Assembly (NCBI GenBank): GCA_009701885.1
Contig: WLJH01000002.1
Coordinates: 143,248-207,247, forward strand
Direction of reading: 5' to 3'
Length of the DNA: 64,000 nt
DNA from: Actinomycetota bacterium
GTDB taxonomy: Bacteria > Actinomycetota > Actinomycetes > Propionibacteriales > Nocardioidaceae
The notes under the pieces were generated by a model. It made no database searches. It was not told where the DNA came from and saw nothing but the letters and a program-made list of their open reading frames with translations. Each line of letters starts with the position of its first letter. Within the stretch, counting starts at the first letter, position 1. Made by a program: the position numbers and the translations under genes. Of this stretch, positions 27,509 through 36,699 are shown piece after piece.

Positions 27509-28576
27509 GTGACCCGATCCGATGTCGTCTCGGTCGCCTTCGTCGTCCCCCTCCAGGGACCGACCGGCATCTACGGACCCTCGTGCCTCGCGTGCGGTGA
27601 GCTGGCGGCCGAGCAGCTCAACGCCCGGTCGGGGCTCGGTGGTCGCCAGGTGGAGCTCGTGGTCGTGGATGCGGGGCGTGATCCGTGGGTGGTGGCCGAG
27701 GACGTCCGGCGCCTCGTCGACAGCGGCCGGGTGCAGGCGGTGGCCGGCTGGCACATCTCCGCCGTCCGGCAAGCCGTGACACGCGCCGTGGGCGGGCGCG
27801 TCGTCTACGCCTTCGCCGCCATGCACGAGGGAGGGGACGAGACCCCCGGGGTGTTCATGCTCGGCGAGCGCCCGCTGAACCAGCTGCTCCCGGCAGCCCA
27901 CTGGATGCGCGAGGAGCTGTCGGTGGGTCGGTGGGCGATCGTCGGGAACGACTACGTCTTTCCCCGGGTCACCGGGGCGACGGCACGCATGGCCCTGGAG
28001 GACACGCCGTCGGAGGTGGTCAGCGAGACCTACGTCCCGTTGGGCACCACCGACTTCCGCGACGTCATCGGTCTGCTGTCGCGCGATCCGGTCGACGGCG
28101 TGATCATGCTCCTGATGGGCCAAGACGCCGTCCACTTCAACCGACAGTTCGCCCGGGCCGGCCTGGCGGCTGCGCTCCCGCGGCTCAGCCCCGCGGTCGA
28201 GGAGAACACCCTGCTGGCCAGCGGGGCGGAGGCCAACGAGGGCCTGTACGCCGCAGCGGCGTACTTCGACGCTCTCGCGACCGCGGAGAGCGCAGAGCTG
28301 GCGCGGGCCTACTACGCGAGGTGGGGTCGGTGGGCGCCGGCGCTCAACGCAGTGGGTGAGTCCTGCTACGAGGCGATCCTGTTCCTCGCTCAGGTGGTGG
28401 ACGTGTGTGGGTCGCTCGATGTCGACCGGGTGCGGGGGATGGAGACCGGACAGTTCTGGCAGAGCCCCCGCGGGCTGGTGCGCCTGGCCGGCAACCTGGT
28501 CGACCAGGACGTCTACCTCGCCCGCGCGGTCGGGCTGGAGTTCCAGGTGGCCGACCAGATCGCTCGCGCGCACTAG
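27509..28576 (+). CDS. Cytosolic UrtA/AmiC-like substrate-binding-fold protein
   Basis: This 355-residue protein has a periplasmic-binding-protein fold of the amide/urea type. VAFVVPLQGPTGIYGPS starts lobe 1, and VGNDYVFPR with ETYVPLG mirror GSDYVFPR and EEYVPL in the UrtA of this window. It has no signal peptide or lipobox. The protein begins directly with the first beta strand, preceded by GGAGGT before the GTG. It is therefore predicted to stay in the cytosol, like AmiC, the amide sensor that controls amidase expression. It sits between a MarR gene and the urease operon. It may sense an amide or urea, but this is inferred. Its stop overlaps the ureD stop on the other strand. Confidence 0.82.
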   Translation: MTRSDVVSVAFVVPLQGPTGIYGPSCLACGELAAEQLNARSGLGGRQVELVVVDAGRDPWVVAEDVRRLVDSGRVQAVAGWHISAVRQAVTRAVGGRVVYAFAAMHEGGDETPGVFMLGERPLNQLLPAAHWMREELSVGRWAIVGNDYVFPRVTGATARMALEDTPSEVVSETYVPLGTTDFRDVIGLLSRDPVDGVIMLLMGQDAVHFNRQFARAGLAAALPRLSPAVEENTLLASGAEANEGLYAAAAYFDALATAESAELARAYYARWGRWAPALNAVGESCYEAILFLAQVVDVCGSLDVDRVRGMETGQFWQSPRGLVRLAGNLVDQDVYLARAVGLEFQVADQIARAH

Positions 28577-29334
28577 TCGCTCCCGGTGAGTGCGGCGCGG
28601 CTGGCCAGGGTCCACGCGTCCTCGAGCCGGGTCTGGTGTGCCTGGTGCGCGTACGTGCGCCACAGGGTGGCGCCGGCTCGGGCCAGGTCGAAGCGGTCCA
28701 CGTCCACCCCGTCCGTCGCCTCCTCGGTGCCGAGCGAGAGCACGCTGGCCAGGACCCGGTGCCGCCCGAGCAGCGTGGGCGCCGAGCCCGGACCGAGGTC
28801 GAGGTCCTCGACCAGCACCGGCCGGCGGTCGCGGCGCACGTCGGCGCGCAGCCGCACCCGGCCAGGCCGCTCGGCGTGCCGACCGAGCACGACGACCTCG
28901 CGCAGGGCGACCCGCGCGCCCTCGGCGTACCGGATGCGCGTGCGCCGGTCGACCTGGGCTCCCTCAGCGACCACGAAGGGCTCGCCGGCCCAGCTGAGCC
29001 GGGCGCCGGCCCCGACCCTGACCGCGACGTCCCAGGAGGCGCGGCCCCCGTGCATGTCGTAGGCCACCGTCCCTCCCGGCTCGACGACCTCGAGCGTGAC
29101 GCCGGGGTCGACGGTCAGGTCGAGTTCGATCGCGTCGCCGGCTAGCAGCAGCGCTCCCTCCGGCAGGAGGCAGACCCGCGCCCGGTGGGCGTCGTGGTGG
29201 GTGATGACCGGTCGGATCGTCGGCACCGTCGGGTCGCTCCCGATCACCGACGAGCGCACCACGCAGCGCCCTCCCCCCTCGCCGGGGGAGACCCTGAGTC
29301 GGGTGCGGCCGAGGCGCTCAGTGGTGGTGGGCAC
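28573..29334 (-). CDS. ureD: Urease accessory protein UreD (UreH)
   Basis: This 253-residue protein is UreD, part of the complex (with UreF and UreG) that delivers nickel to apo-urease. Sequence is divergent, as usual for the family, but [15 protein letters not shown], the [14 protein letters not shown] region and the position at the end of the urease cluster support it. The GTG at 29334 overlaps the ureG end by 17 bases. Its stop codon shares a CTAG with the convergent gene's stop. UreD at the distal end of the operon is common in actinobacteria. Confidence 0.88.
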   Translation of the reverse strand: MPTTTERLGRTRLRVSPGEGGGRCVVRSSVIGSDPTVPTIRPVITHHDAHRARVCLLPEGALLLAGDAIELDLTVDPGVTLEVVEPGGTVAYDMHGGRASWDVAVRVGAGARLSWAGEPFVVAEGAQVDRRTRIRYAEGARVALREVVVLGRHAERPGRVRLRADVRRDRRPVLVEDLDLGPGSAPTLLGRHRVLASVLSLGTEEATDGVDVDRFDLARAGATLWRTYAHQAHQTRLEDAWTLASRAALTGSD

Positions 29335-30055
29335 CGACCGGCTCGTCCTCGTGGGTGTGGTCGTGGCCGTGGCTGTGGCTGGCCATGGGCCCGGGGTCGG
29401 AGGGCACGAGGTCCCCGGCCAGGTAGCTGCTGCGGCGTCCCTCGAGCCAGGTGAGCAGCTGGTCGATGCTGTCCCGGTCGGTGCGGGAGAGCCCGATCAC
29501 GGGGCGCTCGCCGCGGGCCAGCCGGGCATCGGCCAGCATCCGGGGGACTTCGACGCCGACGTGCGGTCCGAGGTCGGTCTTGTTGACGACGAGGAGATCG
29601 GCCCGCTCGATGCCGGGGCCGCCCTTGCGGGCGACGTCGCCTCCTCCGGCGACGTCCAGGACGAAGACCTGCACGTCGACGAGCGCGGGGCTGAAGGTCG
29701 CGGTGAGGTTGTCACCACCGGACTCGATGAGGACGAGGTCGAGCCGGTGGCGGTAGTCCTCCTCCAGCTCCTCGATGGCCAGCGTGTTGGCAGTGATGTC
29801 GTCGCGGATGGCGGTGTGGGGACACGCACCGGTCTCGACCGCTCGGATCCGGTCGACCTCCAGGACCCCCGAGGCGCGCAGGAAGCGCGCGTCCTCGTCG
29901 GTGTAGATGTCGTTGGTCACCACCCCGACCTCAAGCCGGCCGGACAGCTCTCGGCACAGCAGCGCGATGAGGGAGCTCTTGCCGGTGCCGACGGGACCGC
30001 AGACCCCGAGGCGCAGGGCGCGGCGGGGCGCGTGGGCGGACGGGAACTCAGGCAT
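29318..30055 (-). CDS. ureG: Urease accessory GTPase UreG
   Basis: This 245-residue SIMIBI GTPase has Walker [10 protein letters not shown], the CPH metal-binding motif in [23 protein letters not shown] and guanine-specificity NKTD. It couples GTP hydrolysis to nickel insertion into urease. The C-terminal 20 residues are His/Asp rich ([12 protein letters not shown] then three His), likely nickel-binding. In many bacteria such a stretch is at the N terminus or absent. A clean AGGAGG precedes the ATG, and the gene overlaps ureF by eight bases. Confidence 0.97.
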   Translation of the reverse strand: MPEFPSAHAPRRALRLGVCGPVGTGKSSLIALLCRELSGRLEVGVVTNDIYTDEDARFLRASGVLEVDRIRAVETGACPHTAIRDDITANTLAIEELEEDYRHRLDLVLIESGGDNLTATFSPALVDVQVFVLDVAGGGDVARKGGPGIERADLLVVNKTDLGPHVGVEVPRMLADARLARGERPVIGLSRTDRDSIDQLLTWLEGRRSSYLAGDLVPSDPGPMASHSHGHDHTHEDEPVGAHHH

Positions 30056-30710
30056 GGAACAACCTCCTGCTGGTGACGGCGTGGGCCTGCGCCCACGCCT
30101 CGATGAGCGGGCTCCCCGGGGCGGGGAGGTCGTCGACGTCGGTGAGGTGGGACACCGAGGCGGTCAGCGCCTCGACGTCGGGCAGCAGCGCCGCGACCCA
30201 CCCGGTCACGACGGTCGGGTCCAGCGGCAGCAGCTTGAGCGAGGCCGCGCAGACGGTCTGCACGTCGTCGTACCCGACGAGTCGTGCCAACCCTGCGGCA
30301 TCCAGCTCCAGGGACGCCGCCACCGCGCCGAGCACCAGCGCGCGCGGCGGAGCAGGCGGCAGGGCGTCGAGCGCGACGGCACCTGGCCAGGTCCGGCGGG
30401 CCAGCCGCAGGAGCGCGCGTCCCTGGCGGCGCGACGCCTCCCGGAGGGGTGCGCTGGGGCTGCGTGCCTCCCACGCCTCCTCGAGGTCCTCCAGGTCCGC
30501 GGCCCCGCGCCCGAGGACCAGGTGGCGGGCGACCACGGCCGCGGCCGCCTCGACGGTGGTGACGGTGCGCAGGCGGCTGCGCGCGTACGCCGGGACGCCG
30601 TCGGCGCCCAACCCGTCCCGCACGGCAGGCTCGAGGGTGCCGGACTGGGTGTGGCCGGCGACCGGCAGCCGTGCGTCGGCGAGGAGCATGAGGACCAGGT
30701 CGCGGTGCAC
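30048..30710 (-). CDS. ureF: Urease accessory protein UreF
   Basis: This 220-residue all-helical protein fits UreF: an N-terminal [20 protein letters not shown] region, where the family usually has a SFGxSxGLE-type motif, and the C-terminal [20 protein letters not shown]. It bridges UreD and UreG during nickel delivery. The GTG at 30710 is six bases from ureC, and the end overlaps ureG. The variant N-terminal motif is common in actinobacteria. Confidence 0.9.
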   Translation of the reverse strand: MHRDLVLMLLADARLPVAGHTQSGTLEPAVRDGLGADGVPAYARSRLRTVTTVEAAAAVVARHLVLGRGAADLEDLEEAWEARSPSAPLREASRRQGRALLRLARRTWPGAVALDALPPAPPRALVLGAVAASLELDAAGLARLVGYDDVQTVCAASLKLLPLDPTVVTGWVAALLPDVEALTASVSHLTDVDDLPAPGSPLIEAWAQAHAVTSRRLFHA

Positions 30711-30716
30711 GGCGCC

Positions 30717-32423
30717 TCAGAACAGGCAGTAGAGCTGGGCCAGGGGCACCTCGGTGGCCGGAGCTGGCTCGATCCGCTCGCCGTCCACGTCGATGGTGAA
30801 GGTCTCGGGATCGATCTCGATCCGTGGCAGGGCACTGTTGTGGATCATCTGCGCCTTGCCCACCTCGCGCGTCGGGTGCAGGCCGAGCAGGTCACGGCGC
30901 AGGCCGAGCCGCTCCTCGAGCCCGTCCTCCAGGGCCGCGGGGGAGACGAACGTGACCGCGTGCGCGCTGCCGTCGGCGACGAGCGTCGGGCGCATCAGCA
31001 CCGGCTGCGGCGTGGGGATGGAGGCGTTGGGATCCCCGAGCGCGCCCCACACCAGCGCCCCGGCCTTCATGACGACGTCGGGGCGGAGGCCGAAGAACCG
31101 CGGGTCCCACAGCACGAGGTCGGCCATCTTGCCCGGCTCGACGGACCCGACCTCGTGGTCGATGCCGTGGGCGATGGCCGGGTTGATCGTGTACTTGGCG
31201 ACGTACCGCAGGGCGCGCGCGTTGTCCGCGGGCCCGGCGGCCAGGTCGCCGTGGCGACCGAACCGGTGCTTCATCACGTGCGCCACCTGCCAGGTGCGGC
31301 ACACCACCTCGCCGATCCGGCCCATGGCCTGGGCGTCGGACGAGGTGATGCTCAGTGCCCCCAGGTCGTGCAACAGGTCCTCGGCGGCGATCGTCGTGGC
31401 TCGGATGCGGGACTCGGCGAAGGCGAGGTCCTCGGGGACCGCCGGGTTGAGGTGGTGGCAGACCATCAGCATGTCGAGGTGCTCTGCGACGGTGTTGACC
31501 GTGTGCGGCAGCGTGGGGTTCGTCGAGCCCGGGATGACGTGCGGCAGGGAGGCCACGGTGAGGATGTCGGGGGCGTGCCCGCCCCCCGCCCCCTCGGTGT
31601 GGAAGGCGTGGATGGAGCGGCCCGCGATGGCGCCGATGGTGGAGTCGACGTACCCGACCTCGTTGAGGCTGTCGGAGTGCAGGGCGACCTGCAACCCGAA
31701 CTCGTCGGCGGCGCGGAGGGCGGCGTCGATGGCCGCCGGTGTCGAGCCCCAGTCCTCGTGCACCTTGTAGCCGGCGGCCCCGGCGAGCGCCTGCTCGGCC
31801 AGGCCGCCCGCGCTCACGGTGTTGCCCTTGCCCAAGAGCAGGATGTTGAGGGGGACGTCGTCGAGGGCCCGGTGCACGGTGGCGAGGTGCCAGGCGCCGG
31901 GGGTGACGGTGGTGGCCTTCGACCCCTCGGACGGCCCGGTGCCTCCCCCGACGACCGTGGTGACCCCGGTGGCCAGCGCCTCGACGAGCTGCGAGCGCGA
32001 GATGAGGTGGACGTGGGAGTCGATCGCCCCCGCGGTGAGGATCCGGCGCTCGCCCGAGATGACGTCGGTCCCGGGGCCGATGACGAGGTCGGGGTGGACG
32101 CCGTCGGCGATGTCGGGGTTGCCGGAGCGACCGAGGGCGACGATGCGCCCGCGGCGGATGCCGACGTCGGCCACGAAGATCCCGGTGTGGTCCAGCACGA
32201 CGGCGTTGGTGATGACGGTGTCCAAGGCCCCGTCCGCGGAGGTGGTCGACGACTGGGCCATCGACTCGCGGATGGACTTGCCGCCGCCGAAGACGGCCTC
32301 CTCGCCACCGATGGTGAGGTCGTGCTCGACCTCGATCCACAGGTCGGTGTCACCGAGGCGCACCTGGTCGCCCACGGTCGGGCCGTAGAGCGCGGCGTAC
32401 TGCTCGCGCGGGATGTCCACCAC
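30717..32423 (-). CDS. ureC: Urease subunit alpha
   Basis: This 568-residue catalytic subunit has all dinickel-site residues: His137 and His139 in DSHVHL, carbamylated Lys220 in GYKVHEDWG, the His of ALHSDSLNE, the His of [12 protein letters not shown], the MVCHHLNP flap His and the Asp of SSDAQAMGR. Numbering is offset by +3 from Klebsiella UreC. It hydrolyses urea to ammonia and carbamate in the cytosol. The GTG at 32423 (the next codon is also GTG) overlaps the ureB stop and gives the family N terminus. The longer upstream frame overlaps ureB. Confidence 0.98.
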   Translation of the reverse strand: MVDIPREQYAALYGPTVGDQVRLGDTDLWIEVEHDLTIGGEEAVFGGGKSIRESMAQSSTTSADGALDTVITNAVVLDHTGIFVADVGIRRGRIVALGRSGNPDIADGVHPDLVIGPGTDVISGERRILTAGAIDSHVHLISRSQLVEALATGVTTVVGGGTGPSEGSKATTVTPGAWHLATVHRALDDVPLNILLLGKGNTVSAGGLAEQALAGAAGYKVHEDWGSTPAAIDAALRAADEFGLQVALHSDSLNEVGYVDSTIGAIAGRSIHAFHTEGAGGGHAPDILTVASLPHVIPGSTNPTLPHTVNTVAEHLDMLMVCHHLNPAVPEDLAFAESRIRATTIAAEDLLHDLGALSITSSDAQAMGRIGEVVCRTWQVAHVMKHRFGRHGDLAAGPADNARALRYVAKYTINPAIAHGIDHEVGSVEPGKMADLVLWDPRFFGLRPDVVMKAGALVWGALGDPNASIPTPQPVLMRPTLVADGSAHAVTFVSPAALEDGLEERLGLRRDLLGLHPTREVGKAQMIHNSALPRIEIDPETFTIDVDGERIEPAPATEVPLAQLYCLF

Positions 32424-32424
32424 G

Positions 32425-32769
32425 TCAGCCGTCCCCCTCGCTCGTCGCCGAGCGTCGGATCCGGATGCCGGGCACCGACCGGGCACCGCGCATCGCGACG
32501 GCGTCGACCTGCCGCGAGGCGCCCGGCTCGAACCGGCGCGAGGTGCCGGAGGGGATGTCGAGTCGGAAGCCGCGGGCGGCGTCGCGATCGAGGTCGAGGG
32601 CGTCGTTGACGTCGGCGAGGTGGACGTGCGAGCCGATCTGCACGGGCCGGTCACCGGTGTTGGTGAGCACCAGGGTCAGGCGCTCCCCGCTCGTCCGGTC
32701 GCCGTTGAGGGTGACCGTCCCTGGGGCGACCCGGATCGCGCCGGGTCCCTGGTCGCTGCTGCCGCTCAC
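32425..32769 (-). CDS. ureB: Urease subunit beta
   Basis: This 114-residue protein has the beta-subunit signature [35 protein letters not shown] and [15 protein letters not shown]. It packs against UreC in the urease trimer. A GTG start at 32769 gives the normal length. The C-terminal tail ends in Ser/Glu/Asp/Gly residues. It overlaps the ureC start and lies 40 bases after ureA. Confidence 0.97.
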   Translation of the reverse strand: MSGSSDQGPGAIRVAPGTVTLNGDRTSGERLTLVLTNTGDRPVQIGSHVHLADVNDALDLDRDAARGFRLDIPSGTSRRFEPGASRQVDAVAMRGARSVPGIRIRRSATSEGDG

Positions 32770-32809
32770 GGCACGTCCTCCGCTCTCTGCTCTGCTGGGG
32801 GCACGGGGG

Positions 32810-33112
32810 TCACGGGATGGGGTGGTGCAGGGTGACGAGCTTCCGGCCGTCGGGGAAGGTCGCCTCGACCTGGACGTCGCGCACCATCTCCGGCACCCCC
32901 TCCATGACCTCGGCCCGGTCGAGCACCTCGCGGCCGCGCTGCATGAGCTCGGCGACCGTCGCTCCGGCGCGCGCCTCCTCGAGCACCCACGTCGAGAGCA
33001 GGGCCACGGTCTCGGGGTAGTTCAGGAGCACGCCACGGGCGCGGCGGTCGCGCGCGACCATGCCGGCCACGGCCAGCAGGAGCTTCTCGGTCTCCGAGGG
33101 CGTCAGGTGCAC
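32810..33112 (-). CDS. ureA: Urease subunit gamma
   Basis: This 100-residue protein has exactly the family length and motifs: [12 protein letters not shown] at the N terminus, [10 protein letters not shown], and the C-terminal [20 protein letters not shown]. The GTG at 33112 is chosen because it matches the universal MHLTP start. The frame extends upstream without homology. It follows urtE by four bases, which links the urea transporter and urease genes in one transcript. Confidence 0.97.
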   Translation of the reverse strand: MHLTPSETEKLLLAVAGMVARDRRARGVLLNYPETVALLSTWVLEEARAGATVAELMQRGREVLDRAEVMEGVPEMVRDVQVEATFPDGRKLVTLHHPIP

Positions 33113-33116
33113 GCGC

Positions 33117-33797
33117 CTACACCGCCATCGCGGCGCGGACCGCGTCCACCGCACCGGGTCCGCCCTCGCCGCTGGAGGTCACCCGACCCGACTCCAGGAC
33201 GTAGTAGCCCTGCGTCGCACGCAGCGCGAATCCGACGTGCTGCTCGACCAGCAGCACCGACAGGTCGCCGCGGCGGGTGAGGTCGGTGATGACGGACTCG
33301 ATCTCGGCGACGACGTTGGGCTGGATGCCCTCGGTGGGCTCGTCGAGGATCAGCATGCGCGGCCTGGTCAGGAGCGTCCGGGCGATCGCCAGCTGCTGGC
33401 GCTGACCTCCGGAGAGGAGACCGGCCCGACGGCCGAGCAGCCCGCGCAGGGCCGGGAAGGTGTCGAGCACCTCGTCGGTGGCGGTCCGGTCGGTGGTCAC
33501 CAGCTGCAGGTTCTCGAGCGTCGTCATCTGCGGGAACGACAGCTGTCCCTGGGGCACGTAGCCGAGACCGCGCCTGACCCGGTCGCTCGGGCGCAGGCCG
33601 GTCACGTCCTCGCCGTCCAGCAGCACCTGGCCGGCCATGACGGGGAGCAGCCCGACCGCGACCCGCAGCAGGGTGGTCTTGCCGGCGCCGTTGTGCCCCA
33701 TCACCGCGGCGGCCCCGCCCGTGGCGACCTCGATGCTGACGTCCTCCAGGACCCTGGTCCGGCCGTAGCCTGCGGTCACCCCGCGCAGCTCAAGCAC
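33117..33797 (-). CDS. urtE: Urea ABC transporter ATP-binding protein UrtE
   Basis: This 226-residue LivF-like ATPase has Walker [25 protein letters not shown] (Q-loop), signature [15 protein letters not shown], Walker [15 protein letters not shown] and the switch His in [15 protein letters not shown] is typical of UrtE. The GTG at 33797 has a GGGGGA site upstream and overlaps urtD by eight bases. Confidence 0.95.
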   Translation of the reverse strand: MLELRGVTAGYGRTRVLEDVSIEVATGGAAAVMGHNGAGKTTLLRVAVGLLPVMAGQVLLDGEDVTGLRPSDRVRRGLGYVPQGQLSFPQMTTLENLQLVTTDRTATDEVLDTFPALRGLLGRRAGLLSGGQRQQLAIARTLLTRPRMLILDEPTEGIQPNVVAEIESVITDLTRRGDLSVLLVEQHVGFALRATQGYYVLESGRVTSSGEGGPGAVDAVRAAMAV

Positions 33798-34647
33798 GAC
33801 GTCCCCCTTCCTCGACGGTGGCCTCCACCTCGGCCTGGACCTGGGCCTCGACCTCGGCGGCCCCCTCGTCGTCGGCGACCGCGTCGAGCTGGCGTCCGAG
33901 GTAGACCTCCTGCACCCGCGGATCGGCCTGGATCTCGGACACGCTGCCCTCGGCCAGGACGGTGCCGGCGTGCATGACGGTGACGACGTCGGCGAAGCGG
34001 CGGACGAACTCCATGTCGTGCTCGATGACGACGATGGTCCGCTCATAACCGATGCGACGCAGCAGCTCGCCGGTCTCCTCGCGCTCCTCGGCGCTCATGC
34101 CGGCGACCGGCTCGTCGAGCAGCATCACCTTGGCGTCCTGGACCAGCAGCATGCCGATCTCCAGCCACTGCTTCTGCCCGTGGGCGAGCACACCGGCCGG
34201 GCGGTCGCGCAGGTCCTGCAGCCCGATGGCCTCGAGTGCCTGCTCGACGTACGCCGGCACACCGCGCCGCGCGAGTGCCATGGCCCACGCGCGGCGGTGG
34301 ATGCCGCCGGCGATGTCGAGGTTCTGCAGGACGGTGAGCTCCTCGAAGACGGTCGCGGTCTGGAAGGTGCGGCCGATCCCGGCGCGCACGATCCGGTGGG
34401 ATCGCATGCCGAGGAGGTCCTGGTTGCGGTACCGCGCGAGCCCGGTGCCCGCGACCAGGCCGGTGACCGCGTCGACGAGGGTGGTCTTGCCCGCACCGTT
34501 GGGGCCGATGAGGAAGTGCAGCCGTCCCTGGAGCAGGGTGAGGTCGACGCCGTCGACCGCCTTGAAGCCGTCGAAGTCGACGGTGAGGCCCCGGATCTCG
34601 AGGTAGTCGTGGCCGAGCTCGTCGGGGGCGTGGTGCTGGATGCTCAT
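33790..34647 (-). CDS. urtD: Urea ABC transporter ATP-binding protein UrtD
   Basis: This 285-residue LivG-like ATPase has Walker A GPNGAGKTT, GIGRTFQTATVFEELTV, Walker B VMLLDEPVAGMS and switch His in VIEHDMEFVR. The signature is LAHGQKQWLEIGM, the variant form expected in UrtD. The last 35 residues form an acidic Glu/Val/Ala tail, longer than usual. The ATG overlaps the urtC stop by four bases. Confidence 0.95.
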   Translation of the reverse strand: MSIQHHAPDELGHDYLEIRGLTVDFDGFKAVDGVDLTLLQGRLHFLIGPNGAGKTTLVDAVTGLVAGTGLARYRNQDLLGMRSHRIVRAGIGRTFQTATVFEELTVLQNLDIAGGIHRRAWAMALARRGVPAYVEQALEAIGLQDLRDRPAGVLAHGQKQWLEIGMLLVQDAKVMLLDEPVAGMSAEEREETGELLRRIGYERTIVVIEHDMEFVRRFADVVTVMHAGTVLAEGSVSEIQADPRVQEVYLGRQLDAVADDEGAAEVEAQVQAEVEATVEEGGRRA

Positions 34648-35714
34648 GCCGACCGCCCGCGCAGACCGGCGCGCAGCGCCCGGGGGAGATCGCCGACACC
34701 GCGGGGCAGCAGCAGGATGACCAGGACGAACAGGAGTCCGAGGAAGTAGGTCCACTGGGTGGGGAACTGCTCGGAGAGGTAGGTGCGCCCGAAACCCACC
34801 GTGATGGCACCGAGCGCCGGGCCGAGGAGCAGGGCCCGTCCGCCGAGGGCGACCCCGGCGATGAGGAAGATGGAAGCGGTCGCGTCCACGTCGGAGGGCG
34901 AGATGATGCCCGCGATCGGGGCGAACAGGGCGCCGCCGATGCTGGCCATGACCGCGGCGACCACGAATGCGACGAGCTTGATGTTGGCCGGGTCGTGCCC
35001 GAGGAAGCGGACCCGCTCCTCGGCGTCGCGCGTGGCGACGAGGAGCTCGCCGAAGCGGCTGCGGTAGAGCTGCCAGGCGACCACGAGGCAACCGATGAGG
35101 GCGCCGGCGGCGATCGAGTAGACCATCTGCTTGTTGACGGGGTCGTAGAGGTTGTAGCCGAAGAAGGTGGTGAACTGGTTGAGACCGTTGAAGCCGCCGG
35201 TCTCCTTGATCGTGGCGATCAGCAGGGTCGCGAACACGACGGCCATTGCCTGGGTGAGGATGGCGAAGTAGGCGCCCTTGACCTTGCGCTTGAAGATCAG
35301 CCAGCCCAGTGCCGTGGCCACGGCGGCCGGGAGGAGGACGATCGCGGCGAGGGTGAACGGCCCGCTCCGGAACGGCTCCCAGAAGGCGGGCATCGTGCCG
35401 TCGCCGTAGAGCACCATGAAGTCGGGGACACCGCCGGGACCGGCTGCCTCGAGCTTGAGGTGCATGGCCATGGCGTAGCCGCCGAGGCCGAAGAAGACGC
35501 CCTGCCCCATGACGAGCATCCCGCCGCGGCCCCAGGCGAGCCCGATGCCGACCGCGGCGATGGCCCAGCAGAGGTACTTGCCGAGGCTGTTGAGCCGGAA
35601 CTGGCTCAGGGTCGCGGGGGCGACGACGAGGAGGAGGACGGCCAGCAGGGCGATCGCCACGAGCGGTGCGTAGCCGCGGAGGCGGGTGTCGCGGACCTTC
35701 GTGCGGCTGGTCAT
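34644..35714 (-). CDS. urtC: Urea ABC transporter permease UrtC
   Basis: This 356-residue LivM-like permease has about ten hydrophobic helices. Family motifs include GRGGMLVMGQGVFFGLGGYA, LATRDAEERVRFLGHDPANI (the cytoplasmic coupling loop) and GIISPSDVDATASI. It forms the channel with UrtB. It overlaps urtB and urtD by four bases each. Confidence 0.95.
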   Translation of the reverse strand: MTSRTKVRDTRLRGYAPLVAIALLAVLLLVVAPATLSQFRLNSLGKYLCWAIAAVGIGLAWGRGGMLVMGQGVFFGLGGYAMAMHLKLEAAGPGGVPDFMVLYGDGTMPAFWEPFRSGPFTLAAIVLLPAAVATALGWLIFKRKVKGAYFAILTQAMAVVFATLLIATIKETGGFNGLNQFTTFFGYNLYDPVNKQMVYSIAAGALIGCLVVAWQLYRSRFGELLVATRDAEERVRFLGHDPANIKLVAFVVAAVMASIGGALFAPIAGIISPSDVDATASIFLIAGVALGGRALLLGPALGAITVGFGRTYLSEQFPTQWTYFLGLLFVLVILLLPRGVGDLPRALRAGLRGRSA

Positions 35715-36595
35715 GCGAGCCCCCTCGTGCGGACGGTGAACAGCCCCTGGGGTCGCAGCTGGAGGAAGACGACCACGAGGGCGAAGGTGGCGACCTGCGC
35801 CATGCTCGCGCTGGTCCAGTCGGCGAAGAACGCCGTCGCGATGCCGACCGTGAAGGCCGCGATGACCGTGCCCTTGAGCTGCCCCAGGCCGCCCGCGACC
35901 ACCACGAGGAAGGCCGAGATGATGTAGGTGCGACCGAGTCCGGGGTTGGTGCCGGAGATGAGGGAGACCGCCACGCCGCCGATGCCGGCGAGGCCCGAGC
36001 CGATGAAGAAGGTCAAGCGGTCGACTCGCCGGGTCGCGATGCCGAGCGTCTCGGCGAGGTCGCGGTTCTGCACGGTGGCGCGGATCCGGCGACCGAACGC
36101 GCTGTACCTCAGCAGCGCCGCCAGGCATGCGAGCGAGGACAGGGCGAGGGCGACGGTGAAGATCTGGCGGTAGGGCCAGTTGTAGCCGAACACCGGGATC
36201 GTGCCGACCAGCCACCCGGGCGCCTGGACCGGGTCGCCCTGCGCTCCGAAGACGTCCTTGGCCAGCTGCTGCAGCACCAGGCTCACCCCGACGGTGACCA
36301 GCAGCGTGTCCAGCGGCCGGCGGTACATGAACGAGATGACCGTGGCCTCGAGCAGCAGCCCCAGGGAGCCGGCCACGAGAAAGGCGACCGGCAGCGCCAC
36401 GAGGATCGAGAGGTCGACGCTGGTGACGACCTGCTGGGTCACGTAGGCGGTGTAGGCGCCGACCATGAGGAACTCACCGTGCGCCATGTTGATGACGCCC
36501 ATCTGGCCGAAGGTCAGGGTGAGGCCGAGCGCGGCGATGAGCAGCAGGGCACCGGTGGCGGTGCCGGCGAGGAAGGGTGTGGTGAAGGCGTCCAC
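35711..36595 (-). CDS. urtB: Urea ABC transporter permease UrtB
   Basis: This 294-residue LivH-like permease has about eight helices and motifs LTLTFGQMGVINMAHGEFLM, RRPLDTLLVTVGVSLVLQQL and TVQNRDLAETLGI. It pairs with UrtC in the membrane. The GTG start at 36595 is preceded by GGGAGA. A strong stem-loop lies between urtA and this gene. Confidence 0.95.
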   Translation of the reverse strand: MDAFTTPFLAGTATGALLLIAALGLTLTFGQMGVINMAHGEFLMVGAYTAYVTQQVVTSVDLSILVALPVAFLVAGSLGLLLEATVISFMYRRPLDTLLVTVGVSLVLQQLAKDVFGAQGDPVQAPGWLVGTIPVFGYNWPYRQIFTVALALSSLACLAALLRYSAFGRRIRATVQNRDLAETLGIATRRVDRLTFFIGSGLAGIGGVAVSLISGTNPGLGRTYIISAFLVVVAGGLGQLKGTVIAAFTVGIATAFFADWTSASMAQVATFALVVVFLQLRPQGLFTVRTRGLA

Positions 36596-36634
36596 CGCGG
36601 TGTCTCCCGGTTCTGTGGTGGGGCGGGTGGCCGG

Positions 36635-36670
36635 ACCCGGGGCCCCGCGCCGCTGCGCGGGACCCCGGGT
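36635..36670 (-). terminator. Stem-loop between urtA and urtB (partial terminator or RNA-stability element)
   Basis: The arms 36635-36650 and 36655-36670 pair at 15 of 16 positions around a four-base loop. No T-tract follows. In binding-protein transporters such a hairpin after the binding-protein gene usually raises its mRNA level relative to the permease genes. That role is inferred here. Confidence 0.6.
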
Positions 36671-36699
36671 CGATCAGGCGGGTCGCGGGACCCATGCGA

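Noticed and set aside
29907..32609. A 900-codon plus-strand open frame across the urease genes
   Set aside because: Antisense to ureG, ureF and ureC, which have complete conserved motifs; the translation has no recognisable domain.
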